Shown here: piece after piece, positions 19,369 to 26,102 of the stretch
How positions within the stretch are numbered: position 1 is the stretch's first letter
Layout: the number at the start of each line of letters is the position of its first letter
Assembly (NCBI RefSeq): GCF_900411375.1
Contig: NZ_LS422984.1
Span: 465,249 to 529,248, forward strand
DNA: 64,000 bases
From: Lentilactobacillus raoultii
GTDB lineage: Bacteria; Bacillota; Bacilli; Lactobacillales; Lactobacillaceae
Reading direction: 5' to 3'
Notes under the pieces: generated by a model
Told to the model about the DNA's origin: nothing
What the model saw: only the letters and a program-made list of their open reading frames with translations
Databases searched by the model: none
Made by a program: the position numbers and the translations under genes

Positions 19369-19683
19369 TTAACGATGCTTTAACCCGAATTCCAGTAAAG
19401 CAACCAAAATGACTGCGATAATTATGGCAATCCACAAGTTGTTATTTTGGATGTAAAAATAGTAAAAAACACCAATCCCGATGATTCCTTGGATGATGTA
19501 GCGTTCAAGTCGGTTCGGAATCGATAGGAAAGCCAACCCAATGCCTAAAATAAAGCTACCGATCAACACTTCTTGAGCACTGTCGATTGTCCCAAATTGA
19601 TTAAATACCCCATAAAGATCGACGATTGCCCCAACAATTAATGCAAAAATTCCAAACGCAAGTGCAAATTGATTTGCCCGCAT
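19369..19683 (-). CDS. small membrane protein, 104 aa
   Basis: Four hydrophobic segments in 104 residues: FALAFGIFALIVGAIVDL, EVLIGSFILGIGLAFLSI, a third around IIQGIIGIGVFYYFYI, and IAIIIAVILVALLEFGL. No family is recognised and no catalytic motif is visible. The ATG at 19683 follows a GAGGG site. The stop codon overlaps the broken end of a repeat element, so the original C-terminus may have been altered slightly by that element. Confidence 0.7.
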   Translation of the reverse strand: MRANQFALAFGIFALIVGAIVDLYGVFNQFGTIDSAQEVLIGSFILGIGLAFLSIPNRLERYIIQGIIGIGVFYYFYIQNNNLWIAIIIAVILVALLEFGLKHR

Positions 19684-19796
19684 AAAAAACGCCCTCTTTC
19701 AACTTCTCTCGATTACATTAATTATAATGCAAGCAATCAAAATAACGAAGTTTGAGGACGTTGGAAAATAAAGTTGTTAGGTTTCTGTTGATGAAA

Positions 19797-20450
19797 TTAG
19801 TAGTGAATTGAGAAGACCAGGGCCTGAACAATCACGAGTAGCCCAATGAACAATCCCCAGTCAAGCGTGGTAATTCGAATCACTTTGTAGTGAGTCCGCG
19901 GTTCATCCTCGACAAAGCCATGTGACGTCATTGCTTCAGCGAGATTTTGTGACCACTGAATTGAGGATAAGATCGCTTTAAAATAAAGCTTGGGTGACCA
20001 GACGTGAAAGACTTCGCCTCGCATCAGGGCGGCTGTTTTGATAATCTGGACCTCTTCTCTGATTTTGGGCATTAGGTTAAAGGCCGCCAAAACGCCATAG
20101 GCAAATTTTGATGGCAGCCGGAAGTCTTGTTCCAAGGTCAACGATAAATCGGTGATACTGCTTGTCAGGGTGAACGTTGCCCCTAAAAAGACATAGGCGT
20201 AAATCCGTGTAAACAGCACCCAGGCAAAGTGAATGCCGGCTGAACCGTAAAGCCACTGGGAAACAAAGAGGCCTAAAGCTGGAAAGAGCGGCCAGAAGAT
20301 TAAGAGAAATAATGTTTTAAAGTTCATTCGCTTGATCATGACGTACCCAAAACTAACCGCAATCAGGATCACGTTGACAATTAAGCTTTGCGTAAACGAA
20401 ATCTCAAGCGCGATGAGGACGACTAATAATAATTTCATTCCCGGATTCAT
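19797..20450 (-). CDS. ykoC: ECF-type transporter transmembrane (T) component of thiamine-precursor importer
   Basis: Integral-membrane T component of 217 residues. Four or five hydrophobic helices are followed by the cytoplasmic helices whose Ala-Arg-Gly-type motif couples to the ATPases (AALMRGEVFHVWSP near residue 140). It starts with ATG directly after the stop of the two-domain ATPase gene. With YkoD and YkoE it forms an importer that, in Bacillus, is assigned to hydroxymethylpyrimidine or thiamine. The TPP riboswitch upstream supports that substrate class here. Confidence 0.88.
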   Translation of the reverse strand: MNPGMKLLLVVLIALEISFTQSLIVNVILIAVSFGYVMIKRMNFKTLFLLIFWPLFPALGLFVSQWLYGSAGIHFAWVLFTRIYAYVFLGATFTLTSSITDLSLTLEQDFRLPSKFAYGVLAAFNLMPKIREEVQIIKTAALMRGEVFHVWSPKLYFKAILSSIQWSQNLAEAMTSHGFVEDEPRTHYKVIRITTLDWGLFIGLLVIVQALVFSIHY

Positions 20451-21881
20451 TTAGATCGCCCCCTGATACGTTAAATTCTGGTCTTGAAAATGGGCGTGGT
20501 AGTCAATCAAGTCTTCCAACCCTGATAATTGGTGGGAGATGATGATTTGGGTCTGGCCGGAATCGGTTTTGGCCTGCTTAAGAAAATCGGTCACGGTTTT
20601 TAACGACCGGTAATCCAGTCCTTTAAATGGTTCATCCAGCAGTAGGACGGGTGGGTTCATGATCAGCATTTCCACAATTTGGAGCTTCTTTTTTTGGCCT
20701 TCACTTAAAGAATAAACGACTTGGTCATCGCGACCTTGCATCCCAAGCCGTTCCAGCATTTGGTTAACTTGTTCGTGAGTATAAGCTTGATTTGTACGGT
20801 TGGCAAATGACAGATCGAGTTCCTCTTTGACCGTCACATTGAGAAATTGGTTTTCGGCATCCTGAAATAGCAACGTCACATTTTTAGCATACGTTAACGG
20901 CTTAATTTTTTGAATATTCTTGTCGTTATAGGTGATGGTGCCCTTGTAAGTCAATAGCTTGGTAAGCGCGTTAAATAGGGTGGATTTGCCAATTCCGTTC
21001 GCCCCGGTAATTAAAGTGGTCCGTTGTCGATAAAAATTAAAGTGGGCCAACTTTAACAGTAAGGCGTTGTGAGGAGCTAATTGGAAGTCACGGAGCTTTA
21101 AAATCGCGCTTTTATCATCTACAGGTGGGACCGCCAGCTGCTTGTTAATAGTTTGGGTGGACTTAAATTGATCAAACAACCGTTGAGATTCCTGTTGATT
21201 TAACAGATTAATCCGGTGGGTTTGAGGATCCAAATAATAAAATTCATCAATTAGTCCCTGATAGTTGCCTAAATCGTGATCAGCCAGGATGATTGTTTTA
21301 CCATGGCGTTCTTGAAGTTCTTTTAATTTGTGAATTAGAGCGGTTCTGGAAGCTGGATCAATACTGGCAAACGGTTCGTCTAAGACAATTACCGGAGGAT
21401 CCATGGCCACAATGCAGGCGAGGGCCACCCGTTGCTTTTCACCGCCGGATAAGGTGTTGATGACCCGATCTCTTAACTTCTCAATGCCGCAAAAGCTGAG
21501 TGCGTGATCAATGATAGCGTCCATTTTGGCCGGTTCGGTCTTGATGTTTTCCAAAACAAACGTCATTTCGTGAATCACAGTATCCATGGCGAATTGCTGG
21601 TTGGGATTTTGAAACATCATGGCCACCTGTTGGCTGACCTGATTGCGGGGAACGTCCTTTATGTTGGTTGGCCCAAAGGAGATTGTGCCGGTGGCATCGT
21701 TACCAATAAATCTTGGGTAAAGGCCCGCAATGAAGTATAGCAAGGTCGACTTACCACTTCCGGATGGACCTGAAAGCAGTGAAAAGTGATTGTGTTTAAA
21801 GGTTAAATTAAGATCATTTAAGACCTTGGTGTCACTATTTGGATACTGGTACGTGAAATTGGTGATCACTACGTCCGTCAT
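20451..21881 (-). CDS. ykoD: ECF-type transporter, fused double ATP-binding protein
   Basis: 476 residues with two ABC ATPase domains in one chain. Domain 1 has GPSGSGKST, LSGGEKQRVALA and VLDEPFASID (residues 35-170). Domain 2 has GANGIGKST (near 295), the altered signature LSEGQKKKLQIVE and LLLDEPFKGLD. This fusion is typical of YkoD-type transporters. It powers uptake with the T component YkoC and the substrate-binding protein YkoE, from which it is separated by 16 bases. Confidence 0.92.
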   Translation of the reverse strand: MTDVVITNFTYQYPNSDTKVLNDLNLTFKHNHFSLLSGPSGSGKSTLLYFIAGLYPRFIGNDATGTISFGPTNIKDVPRNQVSQQVAMMFQNPNQQFAMDTVIHEMTFVLENIKTEPAKMDAIIDHALSFCGIEKLRDRVINTLSGGEKQRVALACIVAMDPPVIVLDEPFASIDPASRTALIHKLKELQERHGKTIILADHDLGNYQGLIDEFYYLDPQTHRINLLNQQESQRLFDQFKSTQTINKQLAVPPVDDKSAILKLRDFQLAPHNALLLKLAHFNFYRQRTTLITGANGIGKSTLFNALTKLLTYKGTITYNDKNIQKIKPLTYAKNVTLLFQDAENQFLNVTVKEELDLSFANRTNQAYTHEQVNQMLERLGMQGRDDQVVYSLSEGQKKKLQIVEMLIMNPPVLLLDEPFKGLDYRSLKTVTDFLKQAKTDSGQTQIIISHQLSGLEDLIDYHAHFQDQNLTYQGAI

Positions 21882-21897
21882 GGCTAACCTCCACTAC

Positions 21898-22488
21898 TTA
21901 TAAGTTAAATGCATTACTACGGTCCAATAGTTTAACGATCATTTTGGTGACCACACCGCCAAAGATGAAAGTGGAGATGTAGCGGGTAATGAATAGGCCG
22001 ATTAGTAGTGGCAACGCAAATTTATCGTAACCATTTTTAATCATATCCCAAGCAAAAGTAACAATAACAGTCGTTAAGATCGAGGCATTAAGTGAAACCC
22101 AGTCGTAACGCTTGTAGCCCGTGAGTGTAAAGCCGAGTTCGGAACCGATTCCTTGAACCAGTCCGGAAATAAAGGCGCCGGCACCCCATTGACCACCGAG
22201 AAAGACTTCGACTGAGGCACCCAGGAATTCTCCCAAAAAGGCGGAACCGGCTGTTCGAATAATGAATCCGGTCAGGGGTCCGGCCATGCACCAGAGTCCC
22301 ATTAAAATATCGTTGGCAAACGGTGCTGCACCAATGGGAGTTAAAGCGACGGTTAAAGCAGTGTAAAGAAAGCCAATTCCCCAAAAGATAATCCCGCAAA
22401 AGATGGCAATTAGTGCGATTAAAATAATGTTTCGTAGTGTCCATTTACTTTGATGCGGCTGATTATCTGCATGACTATTGTTTTCCAT
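21898..22488 (-). CDS. ykoE: thiamine-precursor ECF transporter substrate-binding membrane protein
   Basis: Membrane S component of 196 residues with about six helices. TLRNIILIALIAIFCGIIFWG opens the first, and the family-type segments GLWCMAGPLTGFIIR and GGQWGAGAFISGLVQGIGSE follow. The start is the ATG at 22488 after GGAGGTC. A longer open frame continues upstream only because it reads through the repeat element that abuts the ribosome site. It is the first gene of ykoE-ykoD-ykoC and lies about 300 bases downstream of the riboswitch terminator. Confidence 0.88.
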   Translation of the reverse strand: MENNSHADNQPHQSKWTLRNIILIALIAIFCGIIFWGIGFLYTALTVALTPIGAAPFANDILMGLWCMAGPLTGFIIRTAGSAFLGEFLGASVEVFLGGQWGAGAFISGLVQGIGSELGFTLTGYKRYDWVSLNASILTTVIVTFAWDMIKNGYDKFALPLLIGLFITRYISTFIFGGVVTKMIVKLLDRSNAFNL

Positions 22489-22509
22489 AAAAAGACCTCC
22501 AATTTGTAT

Positions 22510-22656
22510 AGTGTGCGGACAAAAGCGGTTAACACCCGGATGATAAGACGTCAATCTGGGAAAGCCTGGGTTTGGCTTTTTCAGATTGATCTCTTATCAG
22601 GAGTGGTGTTGCTTTTGGTAGCAGTCCTAGATAAGTGTGCGGAGCCAAGCGGTTAG
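22510..22656 (+). repeat. dispersed structured repeat, copy 3, in the ykoE leader
   Basis: Boxes AGTGTGCGGACAAAAGCGG and AGTGTGCGGAGCCAAGCGG bound a hairpin with arms CAC/GTG, TGATAAGA/TCTTATCA, CAATCTG/CAGATTG and inner stem AAAGCC/GGCTTT. The left box ends ten bases from the ykoE ribosome site on the opposite strand, so the element is transcribed within the ykoEDC leader. Confidence 0.88.
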
Positions 22657-22789
22657 CACTCACTTCAGACCTCAAAAATCAGATACACTTACAACTGGAG
22701 TGACAATAGGTTGAAAAATTAATTAACAATTAATAAGGGAAAATAGCAAAATAAAACTGAAAACCTTGCCCTAGTCAATTTTAGTCAGC

Positions 22790-22821
22790 AAAAAGAGGCT
22801 CGGACAAGATGTCCCAGCCTC
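22790..22821 (-). terminator. riboswitch-controlled terminator of ykoEDC
   Basis: On the minus strand, GAGGCTGGGACA pairs with TGTCCGAGCCTC around a three-base loop, followed by TTTTTG. It lies about 45 bases after the TPP aptamer, as expected for control by premature termination. Confidence 0.88.
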
Positions 22822-22844
22822 GAAATTCATCAATGCGCTTAATC

Positions 22845-22937
22845 CATTTCGTGCACAACGGAATATGCTCCCTTCGCTGGTATTAACCAGATCAGGTTCG
22901 ATGGGTTTTTCTCTCAGCCTAAAGGCACCCCAGATAA
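22845..22937 (-). promoter_or_regulatory. TPP riboswitch (THI element)
   Basis: The minus strand carries the THI-box core: GGGGTGCC, then GGCTGAGAGAAA, then ACCTGATCTGGTTAATACC and AGCGAAGGGA, ending in GCATATTCCG. All parts of the thiamine-pyrophosphate aptamer are present in the right order. It precedes a terminator hairpin and ykoEDC, so TPP should turn off expression of the importer. Confidence 0.96.
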
Positions 22938-22954
22938 GTTGTATCATCACGACT

Positions 22955-22983
22955 AGTATACTAAAAGAGGGGGGAATTTACAA
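22955..22983 (-). promoter_or_regulatory. promoter of the ykoEDC transcript
   Basis: On the minus strand TTGTAA and TATACT are separated by 17 bases, 18 bases before the TPP aptamer. The -35 box ends three bases from the next repeat element. Confidence 0.6.
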
Positions 22984-22985
22984 AC

Positions 22986-23190
22986 AGTGTGCGGAGCCAA
23001 GCGGTTAGACTCCGGAGTGTAAGGCGTCAAACTGGGAAATCCTGGTTTTGGATTTTTCAGTTTGATCCCTTACATGCAGGAGTCTGCTTGGCGAAGCAGT
23101 CCTAGATAAGTGTGCGGATTCAAGCGGTTAGACTCCGAATGATAAAAGATGTGGCTTTGTATCAGGAGAGGTGTGGCTTTGGACCGCAAT
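22986..23190 (+). repeat. dispersed structured repeat, copy 4 plus a tip-deleted unit
   Basis: The first unit (22986-23130) has boxes AGTGTGCGGAGCCAAGCGG and AGTGTGCGGATTCAAGCGG. Its arms are GACTCC/GGAGTC, GTGTAAGG/CCTTACAT, CAAACTG/CAGTTTG and AAATCC/GGATTT. The second box starts another unit whose outer arms persist (GACTCC, TGATAAAA, TTGTATCA, GGAGAG) while the inner hairpin tip is deleted. Confidence 0.88.
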
Positions 23191-23317
23191 TTTAAATCAT
23201 TGTGTCTAAATACGTTTGCTCTCCGCAAAGCAGTGTTTTACATGTCTCTCAGAAACCCTTAAAATATAAATAGATTTGCACCATTAGATTAATACTAACA
23301 GTCAGGAGAAAACGATC

Positions 23318-24130
23318 GTGATTAAAGTAATTGCCAGTGATATGGACGGGACCTTTTTAAATGATAAAGGTACCTTTGACAAAAAGAGATTTCAGACTCA
23401 ATTAGATCAGTTGGCTCAAAAGCAGATGCACTTTATTTCTGCCAGCAGCAATCAATACCAACACTTGTTAAATACGTTTAAAAACGTTACCGGACCGATT
23501 TCGTATGTCTGCAATAATGGTGCTCTGGTAGTGGATGAACGAGGGGTTATTTTGTCTGAGGACGTGATTGATCATCTAATCCTACGTAAAGCGCTGGATT
23601 GGATGCTGACAACACCAAGCTTTTTTGGTGCAGAAATTATTTTAGTTGGTCGAAACGGCACGTACTGCAACCTGCCCAGTCAGTCAAAACGGTTTCAGGC
23701 TTCAAAGTATTTCTATGAGAATATGCAATCAGCTAAAGACCTGCGATTAATTTTTGATTCAATTTATAAAATCGATATTACTTGGGAAGCCGGTGGCGTT
23801 TTGGAACGTCAAAGTGCCTTCAACCATCAATTTAGTGGTCAACTGCACGCGACTTCTTCTGGGATGAATGGGCTGGACGTGATGAATGATGGTGTCACAA
23901 AATTAAGCGGCATTCAGACATTACTGGATCACTGGCAACTGTCCTTTGATGAGGTGGCCGCCTTTGGTGATAACGGTAATGATTTTGAAATGCTTAACGC
24001 AGCCAAAGAAGGTTATGCCATGAAAAACGCTGCAACGGACCTGCTAGCCCGCGTCGACCAAGTAACAGATTTGACGAATGATCAACAGGGCGTTCAAACA
24101 TTAATTGATCAATATTTAGCGCAGAAATAA
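23318..24130 (+). CDS. HAD-superfamily IIB (Cof-type) phosphatase
   Basis: Cytoplasmic sugar-phosphate/nucleotide phosphatase-like enzyme of 270 residues. HAD motif I, ASDMDGTFL, is at the start with the nucleophilic aspartate. Motif II is the SASSNQ segment, and a lysine precedes the last motif FGDNGNDFEML. The cap domain between residues 80 and 190 is of the Cof/YidA type. It starts with GTG behind CAGGAGA. The final 15 bases overlap the end of the convergent gene at 24116. Substrate unknown. Confidence 0.88.
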   Translation: MIKVIASDMDGTFLNDKGTFDKKRFQTQLDQLAQKQMHFISASSNQYQHLLNTFKNVTGPISYVCNNGALVVDERGVILSEDVIDHLILRKALDWMLTTPSFFGAEIILVGRNGTYCNLPSQSKRFQASKYFYENMQSAKDLRLIFDSIYKIDITWEAGGVLERQSAFNHQFSGQLHATSSGMNGLDVMNDGVTKLSGIQTLLDHWQLSFDEVAAFGDNGNDFEMLNAAKEGYAMKNAATDLLARVDQVTDLTNDQQGVQTLIDQYLAQK

Positions 24131-25054
24131 GTTTTCTGCAGGATGGTTGGCCAGTTCGTCTTTTAACGAATAGCTAAAGACTTGGTTAGTGTCGTGGTAT
24201 CTAAAATAATAGGTCTGATCAGTCGTATCAAGAACTGAAATATAGTGCGTGTAATTGTAATTTGGATGTTGATCCATGGAAGGTGTGTAGGGGATAGCTA
24301 CTGCTTGTAAATCGTTAAATAATCGGTTGCGGGCTTCAAATTGATTGTGGCTGGCCTGGGCTCCTAACTTATTTACTGCCGTTACCAAGAAACGGGTAGT
24401 GGGTGTATTGGTAGCCTGAGGCAGGTTTTGAGTCATGATTAATTCCTGAGAAGCCTGAGTTAAGTCACTTACGGCCTCATCGGTGCCCAATTCCTTGGCA
24501 AACCGTGCTAAATGTTCCGGATAGATTGGTGAATTAGTTAGAACGCCAATCGAATCGGTAATCACTTCCAAGCCGTTAATGGTCGGCTCAATCAGCAAAG
24601 TATGTCCGGATGGATCGGTTAAAATCCAGTGAAAGGCAAACACTTCATTACCGGCCAGCCAGTTTTGACCAATCAGGGCGATGTGATCGAGGTCGGCTTT
24701 CACGGCTTCAAGAGACGCGTGTTCACCAAGGACCCACGGTAAAAAGTCTTGCGGGGTTAAATTGAGTTTGTTGGTCACTGGTTGGTCCAAGTAGTGGGCT
24801 TTAAGCGGAAACATCAATTCCGCACAGCTCAATCCCTGGGTATTAACGCCATCTGCCACTAAGATTTGATGGTGGCCTTCGTTGCGACCGCCGCCAATAT
24901 AAGGGTATTTGATTGGTCGTTTACCTGATAAAGCGGTTTCATAATTAGCTTGATTAATCAGCGTTGGTTTCCAAGTCGCTTGAACCGGAAAGTCCATCGT
25001 TCGGGCTAGAAGGACATGCTGGTTATCGGTTTGTAAAGTTAGACTGGTACACAT
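24116..25054 (-). CDS. choloylglycine hydrolase / penicillin acylase family (linear amide C-N hydrolase)
   Basis: N-terminal-nucleophile amidase of 312 residues. The N-terminus MCTSLTL exposes Cys2 after methionine removal. R18 and D21 in ARTMDF match the catalytic arginine and aspartate of bile-salt hydrolases. ELMFPL, an asparagine in LTNSPIYPEHL and the later TTRFLV arginine complete the family pattern. It may hydrolyse conjugated bile salts, penicillin V or N-acyl signals; the sequence does not decide. There is no signal peptide. The ATG follows GAGGTGA. Confidence 0.88.
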   Translation of the reverse strand: MCTSLTLQTDNQHVLLARTMDFPVQATWKPTLINQANYETALSGKRPIKYPYIGGGRNEGHHQILVADGVNTQGLSCAELMFPLKAHYLDQPVTNKLNLTPQDFLPWVLGEHASLEAVKADLDHIALIGQNWLAGNEVFAFHWILTDPSGHTLLIEPTINGLEVITDSIGVLTNSPIYPEHLARFAKELGTDEAVSDLTQASQELIMTQNLPQATNTPTTRFLVTAVNKLGAQASHNQFEARNRLFNDLQAVAIPYTPSMDQHPNYNYTHYISVLDTTDQTYYFRYHDTNQVFSYSLKDELANHPAENLFLR

Positions 25055-25102
25055 GAGATCACCTCGTTAATTGTTGGCACTGAGAAATACTGCGTGGAGA
25101 TT

Positions 25103-25180
25103 GATTTGCGCGATTTAAATCGGGATTTTCCAGCTTGATGCCTTATCATCCGGGTGTTAACCGCTTTTTTTTCACACACT
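25103..25180 (-). repeat. dispersed structured repeat, copy 5 (truncated)
   Basis: The minus strand reads AGTGTGTGAAAAAAAAGCGG, then AACACCCGGATGATAAGGC and CAAGCTGGAAAATCC, matching the left half of copies 3 and 4. The sequence diverges after the hairpin tip; the right half and right box are missing. Confidence 0.7.
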
Positions 25181-25256
25181 CTATATTTCTCGCACTCCAT
25201 CTAATATTAGTGTACACTGAAATCAAAATGTTTGTTAGAAGGGGAATCGAATCACA

Positions 25257-25883
25257 ATGAAATCCACCTGGAATTTAATTGGAATGGCCCTTTGGCTGAT
25301 TCTGTTTATTTATTTTGTTTGGATGATTCACAATATGCGCAGTCGACGATTAAAAGTGATTGTCCAAGAAAAAAAGGCTTTTACCTGGCATAACTTTTGG
25401 ATTTCCTGCGGTGAACTGGTCGTCTTTTTATTAGTCTTTTGGGGGATGAGTTACACCACGTTCTTCCAGGATGTCAAAAAGTTAAACCACCGTGCGGTTC
25501 GGGTCAGTTACTCTTACAAGCCACTGATTATTCGCTATCAGCCGAACCAGTCTGATTACGTGGTCGTTAATAACGGCAGTGGTCGAAAGCCGATTCAACG
25601 ATATACATATTACGTTGAGGGCCACAAATATCAGACAGATAGCACCAGTGCTACTGTGGTTTACGGAACCACCAACTTAAACGTTCAGGCTCAGGCCTAC
25701 AAATGGAACAAGCAAAAGTTAAACCACATGGATGATCGGTATCAACGCGCATGGGTTGCCACCGTTACGACAACGTATAAGAAAAATTGGTTTAACGGCA
25801 TTGGCCTTCACGCAGGACGTCAAGCTGATCGTTTCAGTTTAATTCGAATTCCGGACAAGTCATTCATGACGGTTAAAAAATAA
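25257..25883 (+). CDS. membrane protein with extracellular domain, LVIS_2131-like
   Basis: 208 residues. Two N-terminal hydrophobic segments (5-25 and about 45-66) are followed by a basic, beta-rich domain with many tyrosines and tandem threonine runs (WVATVTTTYKKNW). It looks like the lactobacillus LVIS_2131 family of unknown function. That name is from memory of the family's general layout and should be treated as tentative. The ATG follows GAAGGGG. A 31-codon hydrophobic ORF begins one base after its stop. Confidence 0.65.
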   Translation: MKSTWNLIGMALWLILFIYFVWMIHNMRSRRLKVIVQEKKAFTWHNFWISCGELVVFLLVFWGMSYTTFFQDVKKLNHRAVRVSYSYKPLIIRYQPNQSDYVVVNNGSGRKPIQRYTYYVEGHKYQTDSTSATVVYGTTNLNVQAQAYKWNKQKLNHMDDRYQRAWVATVTTTYKKNWFNGIGLHAGRQADRFSLIRIPDKSFMTVKK

Positions 25884-25884
25884 G

Positions 25885-25980
25885 ATGTTAAAAGTAATTT
25901 TTCGATTTTGCTGCTACTTGGTACCCATCATTTTGTTGTGGGTTTTAGCTTTTGGGATTGGTTTTGCATTGGGATTTTAA
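25885..25980 (+). CDS. short hydrophobic peptide, 31 aa
   Basis: ATG directly after the preceding stop, then one membrane-spanning segment (YLVPIILLWVLAFGIGFALGF) with a basic start MLKVIFRF. Coupled translation with the upstream membrane protein is likely from the one-base spacing. Tiny single-span proteins of this kind occur next to LVIS_2131-type genes, but I cannot assign a function. A hairpin follows the stop. Confidence 0.55.
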   Translation: MLKVIFRFCCYLVPIILLWVLAFGIGFALGF

Positions 25981-25989
25981 AAACTTAAT

Positions 25990-26065
25990 AAAGCAGGAAC
26001 AAAGCCTGCTTCTAAAAATAAAAGGAATCAAATCAGCTTAAAAAACTGGTCTGCTTCCTTTTTCG
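25990..26065. terminator. two hairpins at convergent gene ends
   Basis: AAGCAGG/CCTGCTT (25990-26012) is a short hairpin. AAAAGGAATCA with the CTTCCTTTTT arm (26019-26065) is a larger one with a T tract, and its A-rich left side could serve the minus-strand gene. Confidence 0.65.
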
Positions 26066-26102
26066 TTCTGTGTAAACATAGTGCTATTTTTGCGCTACTT
26101 TT

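Noticed and set aside
22489..22554. 22-codon N-terminal extension of ykoE
   Set aside because: It reads through the repeat element box; the GGAGG site and MENN start at 22488 are better.
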